Assembly (NCBI GenBank): GCA_041191405.1
Contig: JBEEOW010000005.1
Span: 62,001-126,000 of the forward strand
DNA: 64,000 nt
Direction of reading: 5' to 3'
DNA from: JBEEOW01 sp041191405
GTDB lineage: Bacteria > Bacteroidota > Bacteroidia > Cytophagales > UBA9547
The notes below the pieces were generated by a model. It was given only the letters and a program-made list of their open reading frames with translations, searched no databases and was not told the DNA's origin. The translations under genes and the position numbers were made by a program. The number at the start of each line of letters is the position of its first letter. Position 1 is the stretch's first letter. This document shows positions 49,438 through 59,227 of this stretch, in pieces.

Positions 49438-52400
49438 ATGAATAAAATAAAATTAGTCCTTTTAACATTTTTTTTATGTATTCAAAATTTAGTTTATGCA
49501 CAAATAACACTGAATTCAAGTGTTGATGTAAGTAAAGCAGAAGTAAAGTCGAGTGAAAAATTTAGTTATTTTTTAAACTTTGGTCTTACTTCAGAAAGCG
49601 AACCTGGTTCAAATGTAATCATTATTGATACTCTTCCTAAACATGTTAAATTTATTGAAGTTGTAAATTCATTAATAGTAGAGTCAAGCGTATATGACAC
49701 TAGCAGTAATGAACTAAAAATCAAATTAATAAATCCACTTCCTGCAGGCACTACTGGTACATTAGAGATAATTTGCTTATTTGAGCCCCTAAATACACCT
49801 AATAACTATACTCCCATCAATAAAATTTATTGCACAGCAGACAATGCCAACCCAAAAGTAGTAGTATCAAATACAAATGGTATAACTTCACTTGCAACTG
49901 CACCTTATACACTTCATAAAGAAATAGTTTCTTATAATTCTATTACTAAAACTATCGGATACAGAACTTATTTAAGATATCCTGAAATTGGCTCATGTGA
50001 ATTATTTGGTTATCTAAATGTTTATAATCAAATAATTTATGATACGATTCAAAATGGAGGTGTATTTGTATCTGCTACTAATGGGGGAAAGGAAACATCA
50101 CCTGGGTCAGGAATTATAGAGTGGGATTTTACCAAGAATCCATTTATTCATTGTGATACTAATTATTACAAAAAACTAGAAAGTTATGTGTATATAAGTT
50201 ATCCAAATTCAAACTTTGGAGATGAAATTAAAAATAAAACTTCTTTTCAAGGTATTTTGCCTGACAATATCCCTTATCAAATATCTTCAAATGAAACTAG
50301 TTATACATTAGAAGATAAAATACAAAAAGTTTCGTGTAGTACTTATGACTATTCCGCAGGATTTACCACCCAATTAAAAATTATTAATGATACTACTTCA
50401 GGTTTATATGCCACATTTACAAATGATGGAAATGTGCCTTTAGATACAGTTCTCTTAGAACTACCCTTGCCTGACGCTGTGAATGCTTATGGTAAAATAG
50501 AAGGAGATACAATGCTTCAACCTCAATTGTATTATTGCTCAAGTAAAGATTCTTTAACTTTAATTCCATTAAACTATAGTATAGTTAAAGCTAAAGCATA
50601 CTGGACTTTACCCATTTTGCAAAATGGCGATTTCATTTATAAAGTTTTTATAAAATATAAAAATGTTCAACCAGGTTTTCAAAAAATATTTAAAATTCCA
50701 ATTACAGTTTTAGCAAATGATAGAAAAGGAAATGTAGTTGTGCCAGCCAAGCAATATGCCGACTTAATGCCATGCGATGGCTCAGGAACATGTATTTCAT
50801 TTAATCAAAAAATGAAATCTTATTTTAAGGGAAATAGAGTAGACAATACCTGTACAGTAAGTTCAATGTGTAGAGGAATATACCCTGATGTAGTGCTAGC
50901 AATAAAAGGAATTTACAACAATAAGGCGGTAATTCCAGGAGATACAGTAACATTTTATATGTCAGCCTGGAATGTTGGTGATGCTATATTAAATATGGAA
51001 TATGTTGATACTTTAGCTGATATATTCACACTTGTCCCTAATAGTGCTTATTCACAATATCTTAGTAAATCTTTCCCAAACGGTAAAGCTGCTTTTCCTA
51101 CATTTTCATATAATGGACAAATCTTTAAAGCTAACTTTTCTTCTGATACAAATAAATTTATTGATTCCGAAGTATATGTAATATTTAAAGCAGTTGTTAA
51201 AAAAGGAACAGCTGCAGGAAATTATATTAACAAATATTATGGTGTGGCTAGCAATCATCCTAGAGTATGGAGTGCATCTTATAATTTAACTATAAATGAA
51301 GTAACAAATATTGTCGCATCTAAAGGCGTGAAAGGTCAAATAGATGATGACTATGTATATTACCCTCAAACAGCTTCAACGACAAATGGTTCAAATGTTA
51401 GTTATAAAATTGAAATAAATAATCAAGGAAACACAGGTCTTAAAGATTTAGTAATAGTTGACCCATTACCCTTTAAAAATGACTATAGAAATAGTGTTTT
51501 TTCACCCTACATGACGAGTTTGCCTAATGTAAACAAAAGCAAAGTATTGATTCAATATACATTAGATAGTAATTTTTGTATTACAGAGGTTTCTCCTGCA
51601 TTTATGCCAAATAACTGTATTACTCCTACTTGGTCATCAAATCCGCCAATTGATATCAAAAAGATAAAAGGAATAAAAATCTCAATGCAGGATACTTTGA
51701 ATGGAAACGACAGTTTAATTGTGAAATGGAACATGTCTGCTCCAAATGTACTTACCTCAAATCAAGTGGCTTATAACGATTTTCATTATCAAGCAAAAAA
51801 AATACTTGATGATCAACCTTTAATTACTACATCACCCAATAAAGTAGGTGTTACAATTTCAGCACTCGGTCAAATTGGAGAATATGTTTGGTGGGATAGA
51901 AATAAAAATGGAATAAAAGACGAACTAGTTAGCGAGGGATTTGGAAATGTAAAAGTAGAACTTTGGAAAGTTGGGAAAGATAGTTTGGCGAACACATCTG
52001 ATGACTTGCTACAAGATTCCATTCACACAAATAATACATCTAATCTAGGTTATTACAAATTTACTGTACCTGCTAATAAATATTACATTAAATATCATGT
52101 AGATACATGCAAGATTAGCGAAACTACAAAAATTGGATTTACTACAAGCATGTTTATTTTAAAGGAATCTCAATTGAAAACAGACATGAATTTGGGATTA
52201 AAATTGGATACCGTTTTAATTGATGGTAGTAATAATATTTGTAAAAATAGTCAGGCAAAATTAACTTCTACTTTAACAAAACAATATAGCCCTCCGCAAT
52301 ATCAGTGGCAAAAGTCAATTGATAATGGAAAAACATGGAAAAACTTACTTTCCGATTCATTATCATCGCTAACAATTACCAAGTTTACAGAATCTGACAC

Positions 52401-53268
52401 AGGATTGTATTCAGTAAATGTTGCAAAAAAAGGGTTACTTTCTAACAGTTGTTTTTTGAAGAGTAATAGTATAAAATTGCAGCTTTTGAGTCAGCCAAAA
52501 ACTCCTCAATATAATAATATTACAGTATGTGAAGGTGAAAAAGTGAACTTGAACAAAACTACACCAAATCCGGACGGGGAATATTTTTGGTACAAAACCA
52601 CGATTGGAGGAATACCTTTAAAAAACAATTTTACAATAGACACATTGACTAACAGCACTGATTACTATTTAATTGATAGTGTTTTAGCTGGATGTTCATC
52701 TGAAAGAACAAAAGTAAACATCTCCATTGACCCTAAGCCTTCTCTTCCAAGTTTTGAAAACTTATCAGTATGTATTAATGAAAAAGCTACTCTTAATAAA
52801 ACCTCAAATACTACTAATAGTAAATATTATTGGTATGAAAAGTCAGTAGGTGGGATGCCAATTTCAAATAATTTTATCACAAATTCTTTACAAACCTCAA
52901 CAAAGTATTATTTAATTGATAGTATTTCTCCAACTTGTAAATCTGCGAGACTTGAGGTAGATATTTCAATAAAAAACTGCTTAAAAGATTCGGTGATTTT
53001 TTTCCCAACAGGATTTACACCCAATGATGATGGAGTAAATGATACTTATGTTGTATTTAATGTACCTACTGGTGTAACAGTAGATATTTGGATATATAAT
53101 CGATGGGGCGACTTAGTACATCAAGCTAAAAACTATCAGAATGATTGGAGAGGGTTATGTACTGCAAACAATTGCTTAAGTGAAAAATTGCCTTCAAGCA
53201 CCTATTTTCTTGTGGCAAAACTAAGTACAGGAGAAGAGTATAAAACTAGTATTACACTAATTAGATAA
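49438..53268 (+). CDS. Large T9SS-exported surface protein with DUF11-like, SdrD-like and CHU_C domains
   Basis: This 1276-residue secreted protein has signal peptide LVLLTFFLCIQNLVYAQ. DUF11-like repeats occur through the first two thirds (for example SYKIEINNQGNTGLKDLVIVDPLP). An SdrD B-like domain (GQIGEYVWWDRNKNGIKDE) follows near residue 810. Then come Ig-like and two Tyr/Trp-rich Ig-like modules (YFWYKTTIGGIPL, YYWYEKSVGGMPI). A C-terminal CHU_C/gliding-motility domain (FFPTGFTPNDDGVNDTYVVF, WIYNRWGDLVHQA) ends it. That tail is a type B T9SS signal, usually paired with a PorP/SprF protein, which is the next gene (5 bp away). The likely role is cell-surface adhesion. Confidence 0.9.
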   Translation: MNKIKLVLLTFFLCIQNLVYAQITLNSSVDVSKAEVKSSEKFSYFLNFGLTSESEPGSNVIIIDTLPKHVKFIEVVNSLIVESSVYDTSSNELKIKLINPLPAGTTGTLEIICLFEPLNTPNNYTPINKIYCTADNANPKVVVSNTNGITSLATAPYTLHKEIVSYNSITKTIGYRTYLRYPEIGSCELFGYLNVYNQIIYDTIQNGGVFVSATNGGKETSPGSGIIEWDFTKNPFIHCDTNYYKKLESYVYISYPNSNFGDEIKNKTSFQGILPDNIPYQISSNETSYTLEDKIQKVSCSTYDYSAGFTTQLKIINDTTSGLYATFTNDGNVPLDTVLLELPLPDAVNAYGKIEGDTMLQPQLYYCSSKDSLTLIPLNYSIVKAKAYWTLPILQNGDFIYKVFIKYKNVQPGFQKIFKIPITVLANDRKGNVVVPAKQYADLMPCDGSGTCISFNQKMKSYFKGNRVDNTCTVSSMCRGIYPDVVLAIKGIYNNKAVIPGDTVTFYMSAWNVGDAILNMEYVDTLADIFTLVPNSAYSQYLSKSFPNGKAAFPTFSYNGQIFKANFSSDTNKFIDSEVYVIFKAVVKKGTAAGNYINKYYGVASNHPRVWSASYNLTINEVTNIVASKGVKGQIDDDYVYYPQTASTTNGSNVSYKIEINNQGNTGLKDLVIVDPLPFKNDYRNSVFSPYMTSLPNVNKSKVLIQYTLDSNFCITEVSPAFMPNNCITPTWSSNPPIDIKKIKGIKISMQDTLNGNDSLIVKWNMSAPNVLTSNQVAYNDFHYQAKKILDDQPLITTSPNKVGVTISALGQIGEYVWWDRNKNGIKDELVSEGFGNVKVELWKVGKDSLANTSDDLLQDSIHTNNTSNLGYYKFTVPANKYYIKYHVDTCKISETTKIGFTTSMFILKESQLKTDMNLGLKLDTVLIDGSNNICKNSQAKLTSTLTKQYSPPQYQWQKSIDNGKTWKNLLSDSLSSLTITKFTESDTGLYSVNVAKKGLLSNSCFLKSNSIKLQLLSQPKTPQYNNITVCEGEKVNLNKTTPNPDGEYFWYKTTIGGIPLKNNFTIDTLTNSTDYYLIDSVLAGCSSERTKVNISIDPKPSLPSFENLSVCINEKATLNKTSNTTNSKYYWYEKSVGGMPISNNFITNSLQTSTKYYLIDSISPTCKSARLEVDISIKNCLKDSVIFFPTGFTPNDDGVNDTYVVFNVPTGVTVDIWIYNRWGDLVHQAKNYQNDWRGLCTANNCLSEKLPSSTYFLVAKLSTGEEYKTSITLIR

Positions 53269-53273
53269 AAAAT

Positions 53274-54293
53274 ATGAATAGGTTCTTTTTTCTGTTTTTA
53301 ATATTAAGTATACATAAAATTTGGGCTCAACAAGACCCTCGTTTTACGATATTTAATCATAACTATGCATTAATAAATCCTGCAACAGTAGGAAGTAAAG
53401 ACAAATTAAGCTTAGTTACACTCCATAGGTCTCAATGGGTTAATTTTGGAGATGGCACCCCACGTACAACTAGTTTTTCAGCTGATATTCCTGTTTATAA
53501 ACTTAGAGCTGGAATGGGTATAACTTTAATAAATGACAAGCATGGAATATATAGGAATACTACTTTTTGCTATAATTATGCAATAGTTGCTCATACTTCT
53601 GAGTATGGAAGATTATCATTAGGGACTAATGTTGGATTTAGTCAATCAACTATTGATTATGAAAGTATTCAAACTGATCCTCATAATTTAAATATCGTTA
53701 AAGACCCCAATTTAAATTTTGGAGAAAATTTATCAATAATAAAACCAATAATTGGTTTAGGGGTTTATTACCACGACCGTATTTTCAAATTTGGCATATC
53801 AATGCCAACTATAAATAAATACAATTACTATGGTTTGGATGGGAATAATGGCTTCAAAACTAAGCACTATTTTATTACATCAGGAGTAAATTTGTTTATT
53901 AATGACAATCTAAAGTACAATCCAAGAGTATTAATTAAACTTACTCCCAATACACCGGTACAAGCAGAATTAAGCAATTTAATAGTTTGGAAAAAAATAG
54001 GATTTGGAACTACCCTTAGAACTGCAGAGTCAATATCCTTAATTGCAGCTTATACTTTTGGTGAACATTTTAATGTATGTTATGCTTATGATATAGTTAT
54101 GTTTAACAAATTATCAAACAAACAATTTGGATCTCACGAAATCGGTTTAAATTATATTTTCAAAATACCAAGTACCGATTTGCAACAAAAAGTATTTCAT
54201 ATAAGAAACAAACTTAAGTGTGTTGACTTCGATAGACCTGGAAATAAAAAATTCTTCAAACATGTTGAAGATTTATTCTATGATAGAAATTGA
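53274..54293 (+). CDS. PorP/SprF-family type IX secretion membrane protein
   Basis: This 339-residue outer-membrane protein has a signal peptide (FFLFLILSIHKIWAQ) and the PorP/SprF pattern: QQDPRFTIFNHNYALINPATVGS, LVTLHRSQWVNFGDGTPRTTSFSADIP, LRAGMGITLINDKHGIYRNTTF, and YAYDI near the end. These proteins anchor or export one partner, usually encoded next door. It starts 5 bp after the adhesin gene. Confidence 0.93.
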   Translation: MNRFFFLFLILSIHKIWAQQDPRFTIFNHNYALINPATVGSKDKLSLVTLHRSQWVNFGDGTPRTTSFSADIPVYKLRAGMGITLINDKHGIYRNTTFCYNYAIVAHTSEYGRLSLGTNVGFSQSTIDYESIQTDPHNLNIVKDPNLNFGENLSIIKPIIGLGVYYHDRIFKFGISMPTINKYNYYGLDGNNGFKTKHYFITSGVNLFINDNLKYNPRVLIKLTPNTPVQAELSNLIVWKKIGFGTTLRTAESISLIAAYTFGEHFNVCYAYDIVMFNKLSNKQFGSHEIGLNYIFKIPSTDLQQKVFHIRNKLKCVDFDRPGNKKFFKHVEDLFYDRN

Positions 54294-54462
54294 TTTTCAG
54301 CATATTTTTTTTACGAACAATAATTAAAATATTACCTTTCACAGATACAAGTACGAAAAACAAAATACAAAAATTTAATCTTAAAAATAAAAAAAATACA
54401 ACCAATATTGTATGATTTATAAATAAAATATTCTATTTGTTGTTTTAAAATCTTAAAATTAT

Positions 54463-55719
54463 CTACTGCGCATACAAAAAATCATTATTATTTCCAGTAA
54501 GAATATTTTTAGTAGAAAGTGGAATTACCTTTGCTCCAGCTTCTTTTCTACGTTTTAACTCAGCTTTAATCATTGAAAGTTCACGAGAAGTTTGACCCGC
54601 AATAGCACTATTTTCCTTGGCTCTACGCATTAAATATGGCATTACAGATTCTACTGGACCATAAGGTACATACTTGGCAGTGTTATAGCCTAAATTTGAT
54701 AAATTGAATGAAATATTATCACTCATACCTAGCAATTGTGCAAAATAAACATGAGGGTGGTTGTTTTTTATTTCAAATTCTTTCATCAATGCTGTAACTA
54801 ACAATGAACTTTCTTCATTGTGAGTTCCTGCACAAATGGCAATTACATTTATATGTTTCATTATAAAATGTAAAGCATCATTGTATGCTTTGTCAGTATC
54901 AGCTTTGGTTTTATGAATAGCCTTAGGAATCATATTATCAGCAGCGTAGTCAATTTCCTTTTCAAGATATGCACCACGAACTAATTTTACCCCTAATTTA
55001 TAATGATTGTTTTTTGCCTCTTGGTAAGCTTTTTTTAGCTCATCTAACCTATCATGACGATACATTTGATATGTGATATAAACTATAGGTTTTTGTTGAT
55101 TATACAAAGCCATCATTTGGTATGTAAAATCATCAACTACAGTTTGAATCCAACTTTCTTCGGCATCAACCATTATGCGAACACCAGCCAAATAGGCTTC
55201 TCTGCACAATGTTTGAAAACGTGTTTTGAAAAACTCAAAACTTCTCCATTCGTCGTCTGTTACAGTTTTAGGAAAACGTTGAATTTTTTCGAGCAAATTA
55301 ACATTTGTTAAAGCCGAAGCTTTAAAAACACAAAAAGGAATTTCAGGTTGATCAGCAGCTTTTTTAATGGTTGCTAAAATTTCAAGCATGTTATCGTGGT
55401 AGGCTTCTTCACTCCCACCCGACTCCACAGAAAAGTCGAGAATAGTTCCAACTTTGTATTTATGGAGCAAATTTATGGTCGAATCACACTCTTGCATGGT
55501 CTCTCCACCACAAAAATGTGAGAACATAGTATTTTTTATTACTTTTTTAATAGGAAATTTGAATTCAAACAATAATTTTATAAAAAAAGTCCCTACATTT
55601 GTCAAGCCTTGATTATTCATCAGCAAAAACAGTAAATGAGCTTTATTAAGTTCCTTGTCTGATTTTGAAGAATAAGCAACATCCAAGTTATTGAGATTTA
55701 CAATTTGATTGTTTTCCAT
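54463..55719 (-). CDS. Proline dehydrogenase
   Basis: This 418-residue FAD enzyme oxidises proline to pyrroline-5-carboxylate. The ProDH barrel motifs are present: VRIMVDAEESWIQ, VKLVRGAYLEKEID, FAQLLGMSDNISFNL, YVPYGPVESVMPYLMRRAKENSA. The pyrroline-5-carboxylate dehydrogenase half is not fused, so it is a monofunctional form. A TAAATTTG -7-like box lies at 55739-55746. The last 66 nt are duplicated, in decayed form, at 49063-49124, on the far side of the adhesin/PorP pair. Confidence 0.95.
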   Translation of the reverse strand: MENNQIVNLNNLDVAYSSKSDKELNKAHLLFLLMNNQGLTNVGTFFIKLLFEFKFPIKKVIKNTMFSHFCGGETMQECDSTINLLHKYKVGTILDFSVESGGSEEAYHDNMLEILATIKKAADQPEIPFCVFKASALTNVNLLEKIQRFPKTVTDDEWRSFEFFKTRFQTLCREAYLAGVRIMVDAEESWIQTVVDDFTYQMMALYNQQKPIVYITYQMYRHDRLDELKKAYQEAKNNHYKLGVKLVRGAYLEKEIDYAADNMIPKAIHKTKADTDKAYNDALHFIMKHINVIAICAGTHNEESSLLVTALMKEFEIKNNHPHVYFAQLLGMSDNISFNLSNLGYNTAKYVPYGPVESVMPYLMRRAKENSAIAGQTSRELSMIKAELKRRKEAGAKVIPLSTKNILTGNNNDFLYAQ

Positions 55720-55799
55720 AATGGTTGTTGGTTTAGAACAAATTTAGGCATTATACGCTTAAGAGTGTAAAAGTTGTCAAACCAAAGAAATTTTATATT

Positions 55800-56891
55800 A
55801 TGGCTTTAAATGAAGGTGTACTTCCATTAGATAAATGGATACCAAATTCTACTCCTAAAAAACCTTTCGTAATTGCAGGTCCATGTAGTGCAGAAACTCC
55901 TGAACAATTACTTTCTACTGCGTTAGAATTAAAGAAATTAAACGTAGATGTTTTACGTGCTGGTATATGGAAACCACGTACCCGTCCAAATGGATTTGAA
56001 GGTCAAGGAATTGAAGCTTTAAAATGGGTTAAAGATGTAAAAGCAGCTACAGGTTTACCTTTCGCTACAGAAGTAGGTTCGGCATTACACGTTGAAGTTG
56101 CATTAAAATACGGAGTTGATGTACTTTGGATTGGTGCTCGTACTACAGTAAACCCATTCTCAGTACAAGAAATTGCTGACTCTTTAAAAGGAGTTGATAT
56201 TCCTGTATTGGTTAAAAACCCAATGAATCCAGACTTGAATTTATGGATTGGTGCTTTAGAGCGTATCCAAAATGCAGGTATCAACAAAATTGGAGCAATC
56301 CACAGAGGATTCTCAAGTTTTGAAAAAACTAAATTCCGTAACATACCAAACTGGCAAATTCCTTTCGAGTTACGTCGTCAGTACCCAAATATTCCTCTTT
56401 TCTGTGATCCAAGTCATATTGGTGGTTCTCGTGATTTAATTTACGATATTTCACAACGTGCACTTGACTTAAACTTTGATGGTTTAATTATTGAGTCGCA
56501 TATTGACCCAGATAACGCTTGGTCTGATGCTTCGCAACAAGTAACTCCTGATAGATTAAGTGAAATCTTAAAAGAATTAAAATTCAAAAAAGAATCAACT
56601 GACAATATCGAATTTGTTACTCAATTAGAGCAATTAAGAAACAAAATCAATAATGTTGATAAAGAAATAGTTGAAGCATTAGCACAACGTTTTGCATTAT
56701 CAGGTAAAATTGGTGAGTACAAAAAATCAAATGCAGTAACTACTTTCCAAACAGATCGTTGGAACGAAATTTTCACTACTCGTAAAGAGTGGGCTCGTAA
56801 ATTAGATGTTAACGAGGATTTCGTAGGTGAATTATTCAAATTAGTTCACGAAGAGTCAGTTAGAAGACAAGAAGAAATCATTAACGGATAA
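55800..56891 (+). CDS. Bifunctional DAHP synthase / chorismate mutase
   Basis: This 363-residue fusion has an N-terminal type Ibeta DAHP synthase (FVIAGPCSAET, ATEVGSALHVE, HRGFSSFEKTKFRN, PLFCDPSHIGG, GLIIESH), then a C-terminal AroQ-type chorismate mutase (LEQLRNKINNVDKEIVEALAQR, from about residue 275). It is the Bacteroidota form that links entry to the shikimate pathway with the first step toward Phe/Tyr. The fused mutase can give feedback by prephenate. It is divergent from proline dehydrogenase. Confidence 0.95.
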   Translation: MALNEGVLPLDKWIPNSTPKKPFVIAGPCSAETPEQLLSTALELKKLNVDVLRAGIWKPRTRPNGFEGQGIEALKWVKDVKAATGLPFATEVGSALHVEVALKYGVDVLWIGARTTVNPFSVQEIADSLKGVDIPVLVKNPMNPDLNLWIGALERIQNAGINKIGAIHRGFSSFEKTKFRNIPNWQIPFELRRQYPNIPLFCDPSHIGGSRDLIYDISQRALDLNFDGLIIESHIDPDNAWSDASQQVTPDRLSEILKELKFKKESTDNIEFVTQLEQLRNKINNVDKEIVEALAQRFALSGKIGEYKKSNAVTTFQTDRWNEIFTTRKEWARKLDVNEDFVGELFKLVHEESVRRQEEIING

Positions 56892-56917
56892 TATCCAAGA
56901 TTGATTTTAAATTATTG

Positions 56918-56954
56918 AAAGAGACCTGATTTGTAAAAATCAGGTCTCTTTTTA
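56918..56954 (+). terminator. Intrinsic terminator after DAHP synthase/chorismate mutase
   Basis: A 15-bp stem AAAGAGACCTGATTT with its complement, a 4-nt loop and a T run. Confidence 0.9.
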
Positions 56955-57075
56955 TTTATATATTAATTGAGTTATTCATTTATTAAATAACAAAACTTGA
57001 AAAAATCTTATTAAAATATTGAGTTTTCGAAAAGTATACATAATTTAGTAATATAATTAATCAAGATTATACAAA

Positions 57076-57912
57076 ATGAAAACACAATTACCAAAATCAA
57101 AAATCTATGTTGCATTAATCTCATTATTTGTTGCATTTTTCAGCACAAATTCAAATGCACAATTCAATTTAGGAAATTTTGATCCTAATTCTCTTAATAA
57201 TCTATTAACCCAAATAGAACAATTTAATTCACAACAAGATTCTATTCTCAATGAAGTACAATCAGTTTTAAATGATTCAACTATCATTGACCAAGATTCA
57301 TTAGCTAATTTACAAAACCAACTTGTGTTATTATCTTCACAACAAGATTCACTTCAAAAAGTATTAGCTGATTCAGTTGGATTAACTCAAGACTCAATTA
57401 ATACTTTGTTAAGTCAATTTAATGATTTATCGAATCAACAAGATTCTTTACAAAAACTGATTACAGATGCTAATATTGTAAATATTGATTCTCTAACTCA
57501 AATTCAAAATGAAATTTTAGGTTTCCAGTCGCAGTTTGATTCATTATCAACTATTGCTAATAAGCAATTAAATAATCTAAATACTTTAAATCAAGATACT
57601 ATTGATAAATACAGTTCTTCGTTCACAGAATTACAAAAGCAATTTGAGCAATTAATTAACAATCAAGTACAAGGAGTAGAAGTAAATAATGAAATTATAA
57701 TAGGTTTATTTCCAAACCCAAGTAATAATTTTATAAGAATATTAAGTGATGAAATAATTGAAAAAGTTAGTATAAATTCATTAAATGGTACTGAATTACT
57801 TTCATTTTCAAATCAAGAAAACTACAATATTAGTTCATTACAAACAGGCTTGTATATAGTTTTAGTCAAGACTAGTAAAGGGTTTGCTTCAATCAAATTA
57901 ATTAAAGAGTAA
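57076..57912 (+). CDS. T9SS-exported coiled-coil surface protein with about 32-residue repeats
   Basis: This 278-residue protein has signal peptide YVALISLFVAFFSTNSNAQ. Residues about 50-195 are Gln/Asp/Ser/Leu-rich helix repeats. QQDS motifs lie at 53, 89, 121 and 153 (QFDS) and DQDS-like motifs at 72, 104, 136 and 172. That gives a period near 32, best read as a coiled coil. The last about 75 residues are a type A T9SS sorting domain (IIGLFPNPSNNFIRIL, VSINSLNGTELLSF, LQTGLYIVLVKTSKGFASIKLIKE). No catalytic part is seen, so a surface spacer or stalk is likely. Confidence 0.85.
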   Translation: MKTQLPKSKIYVALISLFVAFFSTNSNAQFNLGNFDPNSLNNLLTQIEQFNSQQDSILNEVQSVLNDSTIIDQDSLANLQNQLVLLSSQQDSLQKVLADSVGLTQDSINTLLSQFNDLSNQQDSLQKLITDANIVNIDSLTQIQNEILGFQSQFDSLSTIANKQLNNLNTLNQDTIDKYSSSFTELQKQFEQLINNQVQGVEVNNEIIIGLFPNPSNNFIRILSDEIIEKVSINSLNGTELLSFSNQENYNISSLQTGLYIVLVKTSKGFASIKLIKE

Positions 57913-57934
57913 AACTCTTTTTATATTAAATAAA

Positions 57935-57979
57935 ACAAAAAAGGTCGCTAAAATTTCAAATTTAGCGACCTTTTTTTTA
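57935..57979. terminator. Bidirectional intrinsic terminator
   Basis: AAAAAAGGTCGCTAAA pairs with TTTAGCGACCTTTTTT, with A and T runs on both sides. It ends the T9SS protein gene and the convergent acyl-CoA dehydrogenase gene. Confidence 0.9.
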
Positions 57980-57980
57980 T

Positions 57981-59120
57981 TTACTTCAACAAATGCCTAG
58001 CAATCACAAGTTTTTGAATTTCAGATGTCCCCTCACCAATGGTACATAATTTGGCATCACGGTAAAATTTTTCTGCAGGGAAATCTTTGGTATAACCATA
58101 GCCCCCAAATATTTGTAAGGCATCGTTAGCTGTTTTTACAGCAACTTCCGAAGCATAATATTTTGCCATTGCCGCCTCTTTAGTCATTGGCAACTTATGG
58201 TTTTTCATATATGCAGCCTGCGATGTCAATAAATATGCTGCTTCAATTTCGGTAGCCATTTCAGCAAGCTTAAATGATATACCTTGAAAAGTACTAATTG
58301 CAGCACCGAATTGATGTCTTTCTTTTGAGTATTTCAAGGCAGCTTCATAAGCCCCCATAGCAATACCAATACTTAAAGATGCAATTGAAATTCTACCACC
58401 ATCTAAAATTTTCAATGATTGTACAAAACCATCTCCAACACTTCCTAATACATTTTCTTCAGGAACTTCTACATTGTCGAAAATTAATTCCGCAGTTTCA
58501 GAAGCTCTCATACCCAATTTATTTTCTTTTCTTCCAGCTGAAAAACCTGGAGTACCTCTTTCAATAACAAAAGCTGTCATAGCATGGTTATCTCCCACAT
58601 TACCAGTACGAGCAATAACAACAGCTACATTACCTGATTTACCATGCGTTATAAAGTTTTTAGAACCATTAATAATCCACTTATCGCCTTGTTTTACAGC
58701 CGTAGTTTTCATATTTCCAGCATCAGAACCAGTGTTGGGTTCTGTAAGTCCCCACGCTCCTATCCATTCACCTGAGGCTAATTTGGGCAACCATTTTTGC
58801 TTTTGTGCTTCGTTACCAAATTGTAAAATATGATTAGTACACAATGAATTATGTGCAGCTACCGACAAACCAATTGAACCATCAACTTTAGAGATTTCTA
58901 TTAATGCAGTTACATATTCTTCGTAACCTAAACCTGCCCCTCCGTATTGTTCGGGAACTAAAATACCCATTAAGCCAAGTTCGCCTAATTCCTTAAAAAG
59001 TTCAACGGGAAAGTGTTGCACCTCGTCCCATTCCATAATATGCGGACGGATTTTTTTCTCAGCAAAATCTTGAACACTTTTAGCAATTAATTGCTGATTT
59101 TCAGAAATATGAAAGTCCAT
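57981..59120 (-). CDS. Acyl-CoA dehydrogenase
   Basis: This 379-residue flavoenzyme performs the first step of fatty or branched-chain acyl-CoA oxidation and passes electrons to ETF. The N-terminal, beta-barrel and C-terminal domains are present: GLTEPNTGSDA, KWIINGSKNFITHG, GGRISIASLSIGIAMGA, ALQIFGGYGYTKDFPAEKFYRDAKLCTIGEGTSEIQ. Substrate length cannot be read, but short or branched chains are plausible. ETF is encoded at 46591-48396. Confidence 0.95.
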   Translation of the reverse strand: MDFHISENQQLIAKSVQDFAEKKIRPHIMEWDEVQHFPVELFKELGELGLMGILVPEQYGGAGLGYEEYVTALIEISKVDGSIGLSVAAHNSLCTNHILQFGNEAQKQKWLPKLASGEWIGAWGLTEPNTGSDAGNMKTTAVKQGDKWIINGSKNFITHGKSGNVAVVIARTGNVGDNHAMTAFVIERGTPGFSAGRKENKLGMRASETAELIFDNVEVPEENVLGSVGDGFVQSLKILDGGRISIASLSIGIAMGAYEAALKYSKERHQFGAAISTFQGISFKLAEMATEIEAAYLLTSQAAYMKNHKLPMTKEAAMAKYYASEVAVKTANDALQIFGGYGYTKDFPAEKFYRDAKLCTIGEGTSEIQKLVIARHLLK

Positions 59121-59187
59121 AACCGTACAATTTTAATTATGGCTTTGTTACGCTTAAAAAATATTTATGTTTAAAATTTCAATAAAA

Positions 59188-59220
59188 AGACCTTCAAGGT
59201 TTTGAAAACCTTGAAGGTCT
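59188..59220 (-). terminator. 33-bp perfect palindrome, terminator-like, GGTTTTGAAAACC core
   Basis: Both 16-nt arms pair perfectly around a central G. On the minus strand a T run follows, so it can end the reductase gene that stops 8 bp away. The core matches the palindrome at 8174-8214, with different paired outer arms. Confidence 0.78.
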
Positions 59221-59227
59221 AAAAAAA

